A stretch of 64,000 nucleotides of DNA from contig NZ_CP121017.1 of the NCBI RefSeq assembly GCF_041468085.1, forward strand, positions 3,537,676-3,601,675, written 5' to 3'. This document shows positions 26,913 to 36,050 of the stretch, one piece after another. The stretch comes from Tistrella mobilis (lineage in GTDB: Bacteria; Pseudomonadota; Alphaproteobacteria; Tistrellales; Tistrellaceae). The notes beneath the pieces are model-generated. The model did not search any database. It was not told where the DNA came from and worked only from the letters and a program-made list of their open reading frames with translations. Made by a program: the position numbers and the translations under genes. Each line of letters opens with the position of its first letter. The first letter of the stretch is position 1.

Positions 26913-28418
26913 ATGCACCGGCATATCGTCATCGTCGACCGCCCCGAAGATCGGGCATCGGTACCTGCCGCCACGGGCCGCGTGGTGCTGACGGCGCGCG
27001 AATTCGTCGAGGCGCCGCCGCCGGAGAAGTCCGGCGCAAAGGTGGTGAACCTGGTGCGGGATCATCACTATCTCTCGCTCGGCTACTATGCCTCGCTGCT
27101 GGCGGAAGGCCGGGGCGACAGGGTCATCCCCACCCCGCATGCCCTGACCGAGATTTCCTCGAAGCGCATCTATGCCCATGCCCTGCCCGAGCTGACCGCG
27201 ATCGCCCGGCGCCATCTGCTGGCGCCGCTGGCCGGCGGTGCGGTCACCCGCACGGTGACGGTCATCTTCGGCGAGACCTGCGAGGCCGAGACCGCGGCGC
27301 TGGGGCGGCGGGCCTTCGAACTGTTCCGCCTGCCACTGATGGCGCTGCACCTGACCTATGGCGCATCGGAACCGGCCGCCGGCGGGCGGCTGGGCTGGAC
27401 GGTACGTTCCATGCGCAGCCGCAGCCTGCGCGGGCTGGATGCAGCCGAACGCCACCGGTTCGAAACCGCGCTGGAGCGCTTCACCTCGGACCGCTGGCGG
27501 GATCCGAAGCCGCGGCCCGGCAGCCGCTACAGCCTTGCCATCCTGCACGATCCCGACGACCCGCTGCCGCCGTCGAATCCCAAGGCGCTGGAACGGTTCC
27601 GCAGGATCGGCCGGAGCCTGGGCATGGAGGTGGAGCTGATCACCCGGCGCGACTATCCACGGCTGGCGGAATACGACGCGCTGTTCATCCGCGAGACCAC
27701 CCGGATCGATCACCACACCTTCCGCTTCGCAACCAGGGCCGCGCAGGAGGGCATGCCGGTGATCGACGACCCGCAGTCGATCGTCCGCTGCACCAACAAG
27801 ATCTATCTGGCCGAACTGCTGCGCACCCATAATCTGCCGGCGCCGCGCACCATGATCCTGCACCGCGACCGGCTGCTGGAGGCCGAAACGCTGGGCTATC
27901 CGGTGGTGCTGAAGATCCCGGACGGCGCCTTTTCGAACGGGGTCTTCAAGGCCGAGAACCGCGAGCAGCTCGTGGCCCTGGGCGCCCGGGTCTTCGCCCG
28001 CAGCGAGCTGGCGCTGGCCCAGTCCTTCGTCTACACCGCCTTCGACTGGCGGGTCGGCATCCTGAACCGGCAGCCGATCTATGCCTGCCAGTATTTCATG
28101 TCGCGCAACCACTGGCAGATCGTGAAACATGGCGGCGACGGCCGCATCGACGAGGGCCGCTTCCGCACCTTCGGAGTCGACGAGGCCCCGGCCGACGTGA
28201 TCGATGTCGCCCTGCGCGCCGCCGCCCCGATCGGCGACGGCCTCTATGGTGTCGACCTGAAGCAGAACGCCGAAGGCGTGTTCGTGATCGAGGTCAACGA
28301 CAACCCCAATATCGATGCCGGGGTCGAGGATGCGGTGCTGAAGGACGAGCTGTACCGCATCGTGCTGAAGGAGTTCATCCGGCGGATCGATGCCGCCCGG
28401 GCGGGCACTGCGGCGTAA
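26913..28418 (+). CDS. RimK-type ATP-grasp ligase with N-terminal RLAN domain
   Basis: A 501-residue protein. Residues 1-190 resemble the RLAN (RimK-like ATP-grasp N-terminal) domain; residues about 205-490 are an ATP-grasp fold with the ATP-binding Lys in VVLKIPDGAFSNGVFK (333-346) and the Mg ligands in VIEVNDNPNIDAG (near 460). RimK relatives form amide bonds between a carboxylate and an amino group. It starts 4 bases after the GNAT-C39 gene, so the two are an operon. The longer frame upstream overlaps that gene and is rejected. Confidence 0.88.
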   Translation: MHRHIVIVDRPEDRASVPAATGRVVLTAREFVEAPPPEKSGAKVVNLVRDHHYLSLGYYASLLAEGRGDRVIPTPHALTEISSKRIYAHALPELTAIARRHLLAPLAGGAVTRTVTVIFGETCEAETAALGRRAFELFRLPLMALHLTYGASEPAAGGRLGWTVRSMRSRSLRGLDAAERHRFETALERFTSDRWRDPKPRPGSRYSLAILHDPDDPLPPSNPKALERFRRIGRSLGMEVELITRRDYPRLAEYDALFIRETTRIDHHTFRFATRAAQEGMPVIDDPQSIVRCTNKIYLAELLRTHNLPAPRTMILHRDRLLEAETLGYPVVLKIPDGAFSNGVFKAENREQLVALGARVFARSELALAQSFVYTAFDWRVGILNRQPIYACQYFMSRNHWQIVKHGGDGRIDEGRFRTFGVDEAPADVIDVALRAAAPIGDGLYGVDLKQNAEGVFVIEVNDNPNIDAGVEDAVLKDELYRIVLKEFIRRIDAARAGTAA

Positions 28419-28461
28419 TGTCGCAGATCTGAGAGACGCCGCGCATCCCTACACTGCGCCG

Positions 28462-28896
28462 ATGACGGGGCATCGGCGGCGAACCGCACACCAAGGCAGG
28501 CATGATCGACGGCCGGCGCGGCAGGTTCTGCGGCGCCTGGCCGGTTGGCTTGCGCTTGCAGCCCTGCTGGTGACCCAGCCGGCCATGCTGGCCGGCATGA
28601 CCATGGCGGAGGCCGGCCAGGCGGTGGCACGTGCCGCCGGCCTGCCCGACGGCTTGTTCGATCCGGCCTCCATCTGCCATGTGCCCGATGCCTACGGCGA
28701 TCCGGCCGACCCCGCCCGGGACGATGCCGCGGGCCATCATTGCGCGCTCTGCACCGCCGTTACCCCGGCCCCGTCGCCATGGGTGCCGCAGCCCGCAAAG
28801 GCATGCGGCCGTGCCGCCAGGACAGCCCGCCCCGCCAGCCGTCACCGGCCGGCCCGCCGCCGGCGCCGCCGTCCGCGTGCGCCCCCTGCCCCCTGA
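28462..28896 (+). CDS. DUF2946-like small protein, possible copper-responsive upstream ORF
   Basis: A 144-residue protein with an Arg-rich start, one hydrophobic segment (residues 26-42), a His-His-Cys-Ala-Leu-Cys motif at 92-97, then a Pro-rich part and an Arg-rich C-terminus with six Arg in a row. The Cys motif and layout are those of DUF2946. It ends 42 bases before a TonB receptor. DUF2946 proteins (CruR in Bordetella) are described as copper-sensing upstream ORFs that control TonB receptor genes; the same use here is inferred. Confidence 0.65.
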   Translation: MTGHRRRTAHQGRHDRRPARQVLRRLAGWLALAALLVTQPAMLAGMTMAEAGQAVARAAGLPDGLFDPASICHVPDAYGDPADPARDDAAGHHCALCTAVTPAPSPWVPQPAKACGRAARTARPASRHRPARRRRRRPRAPPAP

Positions 28897-28938
28897 TCCA
28901 CGCAACCTTTCCGGTTTCCAGGATCAGGACCAGACCAG

Positions 28939-31011
28939 ATGATGACCCGTCTTCCGCCCCGTGGCGGCCGCACCCGGCCGGCCATGCACGGCCTGCTGTC
29001 GGCCACCGCCCTCACCGCCCTCGCGCCCATGGCCGCCGCCGCAGACAATGCCACCCCCCTGCCCCGGCTTCAGATCGAGGCACCGGCCACGGCCTCGCGC
29101 ACGGCACCCGATGCCGCAACCCGGCAGGCCGAGCTGGAGGGCCGCCTGCCCGGCAGCTTCGCCGTGCTGCCGGCAGCCGCGTTCGAGAACAGCCGCGCCT
29201 TCACCCTGGGCGACATGATCGCGACCGTGCCCGGCGTCTATGCCCAGTCGCGCTTCGGCCAGTCCGAAACCAAGCTGTCGATCCGCGGATCCGGCCTCAG
29301 CCGCAATTTTCACATGCGCGGCGTGAAGCTCAGCCTCGACGGTCTGCCGATCAACACCAATGACGGCGCCGGCGATTTCCAGCAGATCGACCCGCTGACC
29401 CTGCGCCAGGTGGAGGTGCTGAAGGGCGCCAACGCCATGTCGGACGGCGTGTCGATGCTGGGCGGCGAGATCCGGATGGAAAGCCGGACGGGGTTGAGCG
29501 ATCCGGGCGTCACCGCCCGGGCCGAGACCGGCAGCTTCGGCTTCGTGCGCAGCCATGCGGGTTTCGGCGTGGCCGAGGGGCGGATGGACGCCCATCTGTC
29601 GGCAACGGTCAACCGCGAGGACGGGTTTCGCGCGCATTCGGCCCATGACAACAAGACCTTCGCCGGCAATCTCGGCTGGCGGCTGAGCGATGCGGTCGAG
29701 ACCCGGCTCTATCTGGGCTATGACGATCTCTGGCAGGAACTGCCGAGCGCGCTCACCCTGGATCAGGCGCTGAACCGGCCGCGGAGCACGGCGGCCGGCA
29801 ACATCACCGGCGACCAGCGCCGCGACATCACCTCGGTCCGGCTGGCAAATCGCTGGTCGATCTCGCTGGGCGAGGCGACGGAACTGGAACTCGGCGGCTG
29901 GGTGCTCGACAAATCGCTCTATCACCCGATCTTCCAGGTGCTCGACTACGACTATCTGGATGGCGGCGTGCAGGCGAAGCTTTCCACCACCACCGAGCTT
30001 GCCGGCATGTCGCACGGTCTCACCTTCGGCATGCGGCTGGCCGGCGGCGAGACCGATGCCCGGCGCTATGTGAATATCGGCGGCAGCCGCGGCGCGTTGA
30101 CCGCCGAAGGCACCGAGCGCGGCCGCACTTACGAGGCCTGGGCGGAAGACGCGATCGGCCTCACCCCCTCCCTCACCCTGGTGCTGGGAGTGCAGGCGAT
30201 GCATGCGACCCGCGGCTATGACGATGCCTTCCTGTCGGATGGCGACGATTCGGGCGAGGCGCGCTATGACGAAGTCAACCCCCGCCTGGGGCTGATCTGG
30301 CAGGCGGCGCCGGACTGGCAGCTTTATGGCAATCTGTCGCGCAGTGCCGAGCCCCCGACCCTGTCGGAGGTGAATCCGAGCACGGCCCCGGGCTTCGCCG
30401 ATATCGACGCCCAGACCGCCTGGACGCTGGAAATCGGCAGCCGCGGCCGCATCGGCCGGCTGGGCTTCGATGTGGCGGTGTTCGAATCGCACCTGCGCGA
30501 CGAACTCCAGACCTTCGGCACGATCACCGGCGGCACCACCACCATCAATGCCGACCGCACGATCCATCGCGGGCTGGAAGCCGGTTTCGACCTGACGCTG
30601 ACCGAGGTGCTGGCGCTCAAGGCCTCGTATACCTGGTCGGATTTCCGCTTCGACGGCGACCCGACCTATGGCGACAACGCCCTGCCCGGCGTGCCGCCGC
30701 ACCGGGTGTATGGCGAACTGCGCTGGCAGCCGGTCCAGGGCGCCTGGATCGCGCCCAATGTCGAATGGGTACCGGTCGATTATGCCGTCGACAATGCCGA
30801 AAGCCTGGACGCCCCCGGCTATACCCTGCTCGGCATCCGCGCCGGCTGGGAACCGGTCGCCGGGGTGACCCTGTTCCTGGACGGCCGCAACCTGACCGAC
30901 GAGAACTACATCGCCACCACCAGCGTCGCCCCCACCGCGGATGCCGACGCCGCCCTGTTCTATCCGGGCAACGGCGCCGCGATCTATGGGGGGATTTCGT
31001 ACCGCTTCTGA
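28939..31011 (+). CDS. TonB-dependent outer-membrane receptor
   Basis: A 690-residue receptor. A signal peptide ends at PMAAAA; the plug domain follows (DMIATVPGVYAQSRFGQSETKLSIRGSGLSRNFHMRGV and LRQVEVLKGANAM). The 22-strand barrel ends in the aromatic GGISYRF. It is FecA-like and lacks an extended signalling domain. The ligand may be a metal chelate; the upstream DUF2946 gene suggests copper. The first ATG pair at 28939/28942 has an AGGA site. Confidence 0.9.
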   Translation: MMTRLPPRGGRTRPAMHGLLSATALTALAPMAAAADNATPLPRLQIEAPATASRTAPDAATRQAELEGRLPGSFAVLPAAAFENSRAFTLGDMIATVPGVYAQSRFGQSETKLSIRGSGLSRNFHMRGVKLSLDGLPINTNDGAGDFQQIDPLTLRQVEVLKGANAMSDGVSMLGGEIRMESRTGLSDPGVTARAETGSFGFVRSHAGFGVAEGRMDAHLSATVNREDGFRAHSAHDNKTFAGNLGWRLSDAVETRLYLGYDDLWQELPSALTLDQALNRPRSTAAGNITGDQRRDITSVRLANRWSISLGEATELELGGWVLDKSLYHPIFQVLDYDYLDGGVQAKLSTTTELAGMSHGLTFGMRLAGGETDARRYVNIGGSRGALTAEGTERGRTYEAWAEDAIGLTPSLTLVLGVQAMHATRGYDDAFLSDGDDSGEARYDEVNPRLGLIWQAAPDWQLYGNLSRSAEPPTLSEVNPSTAPGFADIDAQTAWTLEIGSRGRIGRLGFDVAVFESHLRDELQTFGTITGGTTTINADRTIHRGLEAGFDLTLTEVLALKASYTWSDFRFDGDPTYGDNALPGVPPHRVYGELRWQPVQGAWIAPNVEWVPVDYAVDNAESLDAPGYTLLGIRAGWEPVAGVTLFLDGRNLTDENYIATTSVAPTADADAALFYPGNGAAIYGGISYRF

Positions 31012-31027
31012 GCCGTCAGCCGGCGTG

Positions 31028-31051
31028 GGGCCTGGCCATGAGGTCAGGCCC
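31028..31051. terminator. Hairpin after the TonB receptor
   Basis: GGGCCTGGCC, loop ATGA and GGTCAGGCCC form a 10-bp stem with one G-U pair, 17 bases after the receptor stop. It has no T-run and overlaps the end of the convergent short gene. Confidence 0.5.
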
Positions 31052-31262
31052 TGCCCTCTTCATGCCCCGGAGCCTGCATACCCACTTCCTCAGCCGGCCC
31101 GTTTCTCGTCATGAGCAGACGCCTCGCGCGGGCAGCGACACACCGGGCATTGGCGATATAGGCCGCATCGCCCGTTTCCAGCGCCTCCGCCACGAACAGC
31201 GCGATACCGTCCTCGGAAAGCAGATCTTCTGCCGGATCATAAAGGCTCGGCACCTGGGTCAT
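31044..31262 (-). pseudogene. Truncated HigA-type antitoxin (COG3636 family)
   Basis: About 72 residues. MTQVPSLYDPAEDLLSEDGIALFVAEALETGDAAYIANA and the following VAARAR match the N-terminal half of the COG3636 addiction antidote family. In intact members this is followed by a helix-turn-helix starting MSQ-A-x-x-T-G-L-S. Here the reading changes to LLMTRNGPAEEVGMQAPGHEEGRA and stops, so the DNA-binding half is lost. No partner toxin lies next to it. It is likely a remnant. Confidence 0.6.
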
Positions 31263-31349
31263 GCGCATCTGTCGGTTTGAGGGAAGAGCCGAAACGTCAG
31301 GGCATGCGGCAACTGTGCCACGCACCGCCTGCAAGACGCCAGAGCGGCC

Positions 31350-31859
31350 TTACGCCCCAAACACCGTCTTGGTGATCCGCGCCGCGGCGTAGACCGTGTC
31401 GCCCAGCCGGGCCTCGGCGTCGAGGAAGGCGACGCGGCGGCCGCTGCGGATGACGCGGGCGTGGAAACGCAGATCGGCGCCGATGGGGGCCGGGCGCATC
31501 ACGCTGACGAAAATGTCGTGGGTGGAGGCGTTGGCACCCTCGGGCAGATGGGGCAGCAGGGCCAGATAGGCGGCAGGATCCAGCAGGCCGTAGAGCACGC
31601 CGCCATGGACCGTGCCGGCGGGGGTGGCATGGCGGGCATCCAGGCGCAGGCGCGATTCGGCACCGTCGCGGGTGATGCGCACCAGTTCGAACCCCATCAG
31701 CCGCTGAAAGGGCAGGCTCAGCACCAGTTCGACATCGGCGCGGCGGGCGGCCGGAAAGTCGGGGCCGAGCGCACCTTCGGGGATCAGCGGGCCCGGATGT
31801 TCGACGGAGGCGGCCGCGGCGGCAAGCGCCGCGGCCAGATCGGGGAGAGGTCGGGTCAC
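31350..31859 (-). CDS. PaaI-type hotdog thioesterase
   Basis: A 169-residue hotdog-fold protein with ATPAGTVHGGVLYGLLDPAAYLAL, which carries the HGG active-site segment of PaaI thioesterases. A GTG start (31857-31859) is used because no upstream ATG exists in frame. It lies 40 bases after the acyl-CoA ligase gene and probably releases CoA from stalled aryl- or acyl-CoA intermediates. Confidence 0.83.
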   Translation of the reverse strand: MTRPLPDLAAALAAAAASVEHPGPLIPEGALGPDFPAARRADVELVLSLPFQRLMGFELVRITRDGAESRLRLDARHATPAGTVHGGVLYGLLDPAAYLALLPHLPEGANASTHDIFVSVMRPAPIGADLRFHARVIRSGRRVAFLDAEARLGDTVYAAARITKTVFGA

Positions 31860-31899
31860 GAGGACGGTGTTCCGTGGCTGTCTTCGATATCGATCGGCA

Positions 31900-33558
31900 T
31901 CAGGCGGCCGCTTCGGCGAGCGCCCGGTCGCGCAGATCGCGCTTCAGCAGCTTGCCGTTGGCATTGCGCGGCAGCGGGTCGGCGCCGAAGGTGAAATAGT
32001 CGGGCACCTTGTAGTCCGACAGCCGGGCGGCGAGGAAGGATTTCAGGGTGGCGGCCACCTCGTCCTCACTCTTCTCCAGCCCCTCGCCCTTCAGCATCAC
32101 GAAGCAATGGGTGCGCTCTCCCAGCACCGGGCAGGGCCGCGAGACGATGGCGCTTTCCGACACCCAGGGATGGAAGGAGAGTTCGCTTTCGACCTCGGCC
32201 GAGAAGATCTTGTAGCCGCCGCGATTGATCATGTCCTTGCGACGGTCGAAGACCTTCACATAGCCGGCCTCGTCCATCGAGCCGATATCGCCCGAGCGCC
32301 AGAAGCCCGAGACGAAATTCTCGGCATTGGCATCCGGCCGTGCCCAATAGCCCTTCACCACCATCGGCCCGCGAATCCACAGCTCGCCCGCTTCGCCCGG
32401 GCCCACCTCGCGGCCGGCTTCGTCCATGATCCGGATTTCGGCGCAGCGCACCGGCCGGCCGACGGTGTCGCCCCGGGTGGCACCTTCACCCAGCGGCATG
32501 ATCGTGCTGGGCGAGGTGGTCTCGGTCGCGCCATAGGCATTGACCAGGATCAGCCCGGGCAGCAGTTCCGCCAGACGGCTGATGGTCGCCATCGGCATCG
32601 GCGCGCCGCCATAGCCGCCGATCCGCCAGGCGGCGAGGTCGTAGCCGGCGAAATCGGGCTGGAGCAGGCAGAGATTGTACATCGCCGGCACCATGATCCC
32701 ATAGGTCATGCGCTCGGCTTCGGCGAGCTTCAGAAAAGCGGGCGCCTTGAAGGCGCGCATCATCACCGTCGCACCGCCGACCCGGATCATCAGCGCGACC
32801 ACCGCCACCAGCCCGGTGACATGGGTCGCCGGCACCGCCAGCACCGACCGCTCGCGCCCGTCCATGGTGAGCGCCATGTGGTCGACGTAATGCTCGCAGG
32901 AATGGACGATGTTGATGTGCGACAGCTCGGCACCCTTGGGCTTGCCCGTGGTGCCCGAGGTGTAAAGGATGACCGCGGTGTCGTCTTCGCCGACCGCCGC
33001 CCAGCCGCCGAAGGGCCGGCCCGCCTCGATCTCCGCCCAGGGCAATGCACCCGCCGGGGCCGGGACCTCGCCGTCGCCCATGGCGACACGCAGGGTGAGC
33101 GCCGGCACATCCGCCGCATCGGGCAGGCGGTCGGCCAGTTCGTCCTCGAAGATCACCGCCTTCGCGCCGCAATTGCCCAGCACATAAGTGAGTTCGGGCT
33201 TCTGCTCGCGGGTGTTGAGCGGCACCGCGATCGCCCCCAGCCGGATGCAGGCCACCCAGGCGGTCACGATCTCGGCGCGATTGCCGAGCAGCAGACCGAC
33301 CCGGTCGCCCTGAGCCACGCCAGCCGCCGCCAGGGCACCCGCCACCCGGTCGGAAGCGGCTTCGAGCCCGGCATAGGTCATCCGCCGGTCGCCGTCGATC
33401 ACCGCCTCGGCCTCGGCCATGCGGGCGAAGGTCGCGCGGACCAGCGCACCAAGATCAGCGGGGCGGTCGGCATAGCAGGGCACGACGCGGTCGCCGAAAT
33501 GGAGTTCACGCCGGAGCGTCGGGGCGGAGGCGGGAATGGTCTGGTCGGTCTGGGACAT
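31900..33558 (-). CDS. AMP-forming acyl-CoA synthetase
   Basis: A 552-residue ANL-family ligase. Motifs are ILYTSGTTGKPKGAELSH (P-loop), NAYGATETTSP, SGDIGSMDEAGYVKVFDRRKDM and the C-terminal catalytic Lys in NANGKLLKR. It activates a carboxylic acid to acyl-AMP and then CoA thioester. Being downstream of a Liv-type transporter, it most likely activates the imported acid (medium-chain or aromatic). Confidence 0.9.
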   Translation of the reverse strand: MSQTDQTIPASAPTLRRELHFGDRVVPCYADRPADLGALVRATFARMAEAEAVIDGDRRMTYAGLEAASDRVAGALAAAGVAQGDRVGLLLGNRAEIVTAWVACIRLGAIAVPLNTREQKPELTYVLGNCGAKAVIFEDELADRLPDAADVPALTLRVAMGDGEVPAPAGALPWAEIEAGRPFGGWAAVGEDDTAVILYTSGTTGKPKGAELSHINIVHSCEHYVDHMALTMDGRERSVLAVPATHVTGLVAVVALMIRVGGATVMMRAFKAPAFLKLAEAERMTYGIMVPAMYNLCLLQPDFAGYDLAAWRIGGYGGAPMPMATISRLAELLPGLILVNAYGATETTSPSTIMPLGEGATRGDTVGRPVRCAEIRIMDEAGREVGPGEAGELWIRGPMVVKGYWARPDANAENFVSGFWRSGDIGSMDEAGYVKVFDRRKDMINRGGYKIFSAEVESELSFHPWVSESAIVSRPCPVLGERTHCFVMLKGEGLEKSEDEVAATLKSFLAARLSDYKVPDYFTFGADPLPRNANGKLLKRDLRDRALAEAAA

Positions 33559-33600
33559 CGGTCTGGCTTCGCATCTGACTGGGGAGCGGAGGGCGGCAGC

Positions 33601-34260
33601 TCAATGCGCCGCGGCACCGGCCGCGGCATTGGCGCCGCGTTCGATGACGGTCACGTCGTCGTAGAGCGATTTGTCGTGGTTCATGTCGGAATGCGAGATC
33701 AGGATGGATTGCCGCTCGGCACGCAGCCGGCCGATGACATCGGCCAGCCGCTGGGCCAGCGCCGGGGCAACCCCCTCGAAGGGCTCGTCCAGCAGCAGAA
33801 GTTTCGTGCCCACGGCCAGCGCGCGCGCCAGCGCCACCAGCTTCTGCTGGCCGCCCGACAGCTGCAAGGCCCGGCGATCGCGCATCTCCGTCAGCTCGGG
33901 CATGTAGCCATAGACCAGGTCGAGCCGGGGTTTCGGCTTCAGGCTCTTCGACACCCAGACCGGCAGCAGGATGTTCTCTTCCACCGTGAGTTCGGGGACG
34001 AGACCGCGATCCTCCTGCATGAAGCCGATGCCGAGCGCCGCCCGGCCATGCTTGGGCAGGGCGGAAAGATCGGCGCCATCGAAGGTGATGCGCCCGCCGG
34101 TCACCGGCAGGTGGCCCATCACCGTGCGCATCAGGCTGGTTTTGCCGGCGCCGTTGCGCCCGACCAGCCCGACCATATGGCCGGTGCCGACGGTGAGGTT
34201 GACATCGCGCAGCACCCGGACCGAGGCGATGGCGGTGGAGACGTGATCGATCTGGAGCAT
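33601..34260 (-). CDS. ABC transporter ATPase, LivF-type (second cluster)
   Basis: A 219-residue ATPase: Walker A GRNGAGKTS, signature LSGGQQKLVALARALA, Walker B LLLLDEPFEGVAP. It is shorter than most LivF and has a VWVSKSLKPKPRLDLVY insertion before the signature. A GGAGGAGGG site precedes the ATG. It lies between livG and the acyl-CoA ligase gene. Confidence 0.9.
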   Translation of the reverse strand: MLQIDHVSTAIASVRVLRDVNLTVGTGHMVGLVGRNGAGKTSLMRTVMGHLPVTGGRITFDGADLSALPKHGRAALGIGFMQEDRGLVPELTVEENILLPVWVSKSLKPKPRLDLVYGYMPELTEMRDRRALQLSGGQQKLVALARALAVGTKLLLLDEPFEGVAPALAQRLADVIGRLRAERQSILISHSDMNHDKSLYDDVTVIERGANAAAGAAAH

Positions 34261-34279
34261 GGGGATCCCTCCTCCGCCG

Positions 34280-35029
34280 TCAGTGGCCGGTGACGTGCCG
34301 GCGCACGCCCTCGTCGGCCATCACCAGGTCCGGGGCGCCATCGGCGATGATCTGGCCGGCATAGAAGGCCAGAACCCGGTCGGCATAGGCACCGACGATG
34401 TCCATGTCGTGTTCGACGAACAGCACGGTCACCCCGTCCTGATCCAGCGCCGCCATGATCCGGTCCATGAACGGGAATTTCTCTTCCGCCGACACGCCGC
34501 TGGTCGGCTCGTCCAGCATCAGCAGCTTGGGCCGGCCGGTCATGGCGAGGGCGATGTCGAGCAGCTTGCGGGTGCCGCCGGCCAGTTCCAGGACCGGCCG
34601 GTCGGCGATCGACGCCAGACCGAACCGCTCCAGCACCTCAAGGGCGGCATCGCGTGCCGCGGCCGAACGCGCCGGGCGGAAGAAGGGCAGCCCGCCCTCG
34701 GCCGCGGCCCTGGCCACCAGCATGTTCTCAAGCGCCGTCAACTCGGCGCAGAGCTGGGGGATCTGGAAGGACCGGGCGATGCCGCGTCGGGTCAGCCGCC
34801 GCGGATCCAGCCGGGTGACGTCTTCCCCCGCCAGCAGGATCGACCCCTCGTCGGGCTTGAGGTAGCCGGTGACCATGTTGACGAAGGTCGTCTTGCCGGC
34901 CCCGTTGGAGCCGATGACGCTGAGCCGGGTGCCGGCCTCGACCGCAACCGAAATGTCGCGCGCAGCGGTGACGGCACCGAAGGATTTCTGGAGATTGCGG
35001 GTCTCCAGCACCGGGATCGCCTTGTTCAT
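34280..35029 (-). CDS. ABC transporter ATPase, LivG-type (second cluster)
   Basis: A 249-residue ATPase starting MNKAIPVLETRNLQKSFG. Walker A GSNGAGKTT, a truncated signature (LAGGTRKLLDIALAM) and Walker B LLMLDEPTSGV. The start overlaps the livM stop by 4 bases (ATGA 35026-35029). The signature reads LAGGT rather than LSGGQ, as in several LivG proteins. Confidence 0.9.
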   Translation of the reverse strand: MNKAIPVLETRNLQKSFGAVTAARDISVAVEAGTRLSVIGSNGAGKTTFVNMVTGYLKPDEGSILLAGEDVTRLDPRRLTRRGIARSFQIPQLCAELTALENMLVARAAAEGGLPFFRPARSAAARDAALEVLERFGLASIADRPVLELAGGTRKLLDIALAMTGRPKLLMLDEPTSGVSAEEKFPFMDRIMAALDQDGVTVLFVEHDMDIVGAYADRVLAFYAGQIIADGAPDLVMADEGVRRHVTGH

Positions 35030-36036
35030 CGGCCGCTCTCCTTCGCAACCAGCTCCTCGGCAACAGGCTCGTCGGCGGCAGGGCCGCGGTGGCGTGCGGG
35101 GCCGCGATGCCAGATCGACCCGATGCCCTTGGGCAGGAACAGGATCACCGCCAGCAGGAAGGCGCCCAGCGCCAGCTGCCATGTCTCGGGGAAGTAGAGA
35201 TTGGCGAAGGAGCGCACCAGCTCCAGGATCAGCGAGGCCACGAACACCGCCACCACGCTCACCTGGCCCGACAGGATCGCCAGGAACACGATTTCGCCCG
35301 AGGTGGTCCAGTAGGCGAAGGTCGGCTCGATATGGCCCAAGGCAATGGCGGCGAGCGCGCCGCCGATGCCGCCATAGACCGCGGCGACGATGAAATTCAC
35401 CGCCATCATCGACCGCACCGAGGCGCCCATATATTCGACGCGGAGTTCATTCTCCTTGACCGCAAGCGACATCAGCCCGCGGACCGAGTTGAAATGCGCC
35501 GCCGCGATCGCCGACAGGATGCCGGCGGTGACGATGGCGAGCAGGAACAGCGCGTAATCGGCAGAGGCGGCCGTGGGTTCGACGCCCAGGATCGCAGGCC
35601 GGGCGATGTTGAGGCCGTCGGAGCCGCCGAGCGCCGTCGCCTTGACCAGCAGGCCGTAGAGCACCATCGACAGGGCGAGTGTGAGCATCGCGAAGAAGAT
35701 GCCGCGATAGCGGGCGAGCAGCGGGCCGAACACGGCCGCGACCGCACCGGCGGTGATGCCGCCCAGGATGAGCAGCCAGACCGCATCGGCAAGGCCCAGC
35801 CACGGCCCCGCCAGGCCGGCGGCATAGGCGCCCAGGCAGAAGGGCAGCCCCTGGCCGAAGGAGACCAGGCCGCCGCGCATCATGAAGACGAGACCAAGCG
35901 CCACCACCGCATGGGCGATGGCCATCGTGGTAAGGAACAGCAGCCAGGAGGGTAGCACCAGGCCGGCTGCGGCCAGGGCCGCCACCACCAGGGCGGCGGC
36001 CCCAAGCGGGCGCAGAACGGCGGATCGGGTCGACAT
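35026..36036 (-). CDS. ABC transporter permease, LivM-type (second cluster)
   Basis: A 336-residue permease with about nine helices. VSFGQGLPFCLGAYAAGL and GIFFAMLTLALSMVLYGLL are the LivM signatures. ATG 36034-36036 (MSTRSAVLRPLG) was chosen; a GTG three codons upstream is possible. Its C-terminus extends past the last helix into a charged tail (PVAEELVAKESGR). Confidence 0.9.
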   Translation of the reverse strand: MSTRSAVLRPLGAAALVVAALAAAGLVLPSWLLFLTTMAIAHAVVALGLVFMMRGGLVSFGQGLPFCLGAYAAGLAGPWLGLADAVWLLILGGITAGAVAAVFGPLLARYRGIFFAMLTLALSMVLYGLLVKATALGGSDGLNIARPAILGVEPTAASADYALFLLAIVTAGILSAIAAAHFNSVRGLMSLAVKENELRVEYMGASVRSMMAVNFIVAAVYGGIGGALAAIALGHIEPTFAYWTTSGEIVFLAILSGQVSVVAVFVASLILELVRSFANLYFPETWQLALGAFLLAVILFLPKGIGSIWHRGPARHRGPAADEPVAEELVAKESGR

Positions 36037-36050
36037 CAGAGGCACCCCCG

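Noticed and set aside
28924-30702. A 592-codon minus-strand open frame opposite the TonB receptor
   Set aside because: The receptor frame has signal peptide, plug and barrel end; the antisense frame has no recognisable domain.
31867-34293. An 808-codon plus-strand open frame opposite the acyl-CoA ligase and livF genes
   Set aside because: It is antisense to genes with full sets of motifs and has the biased composition of a shadow frame.
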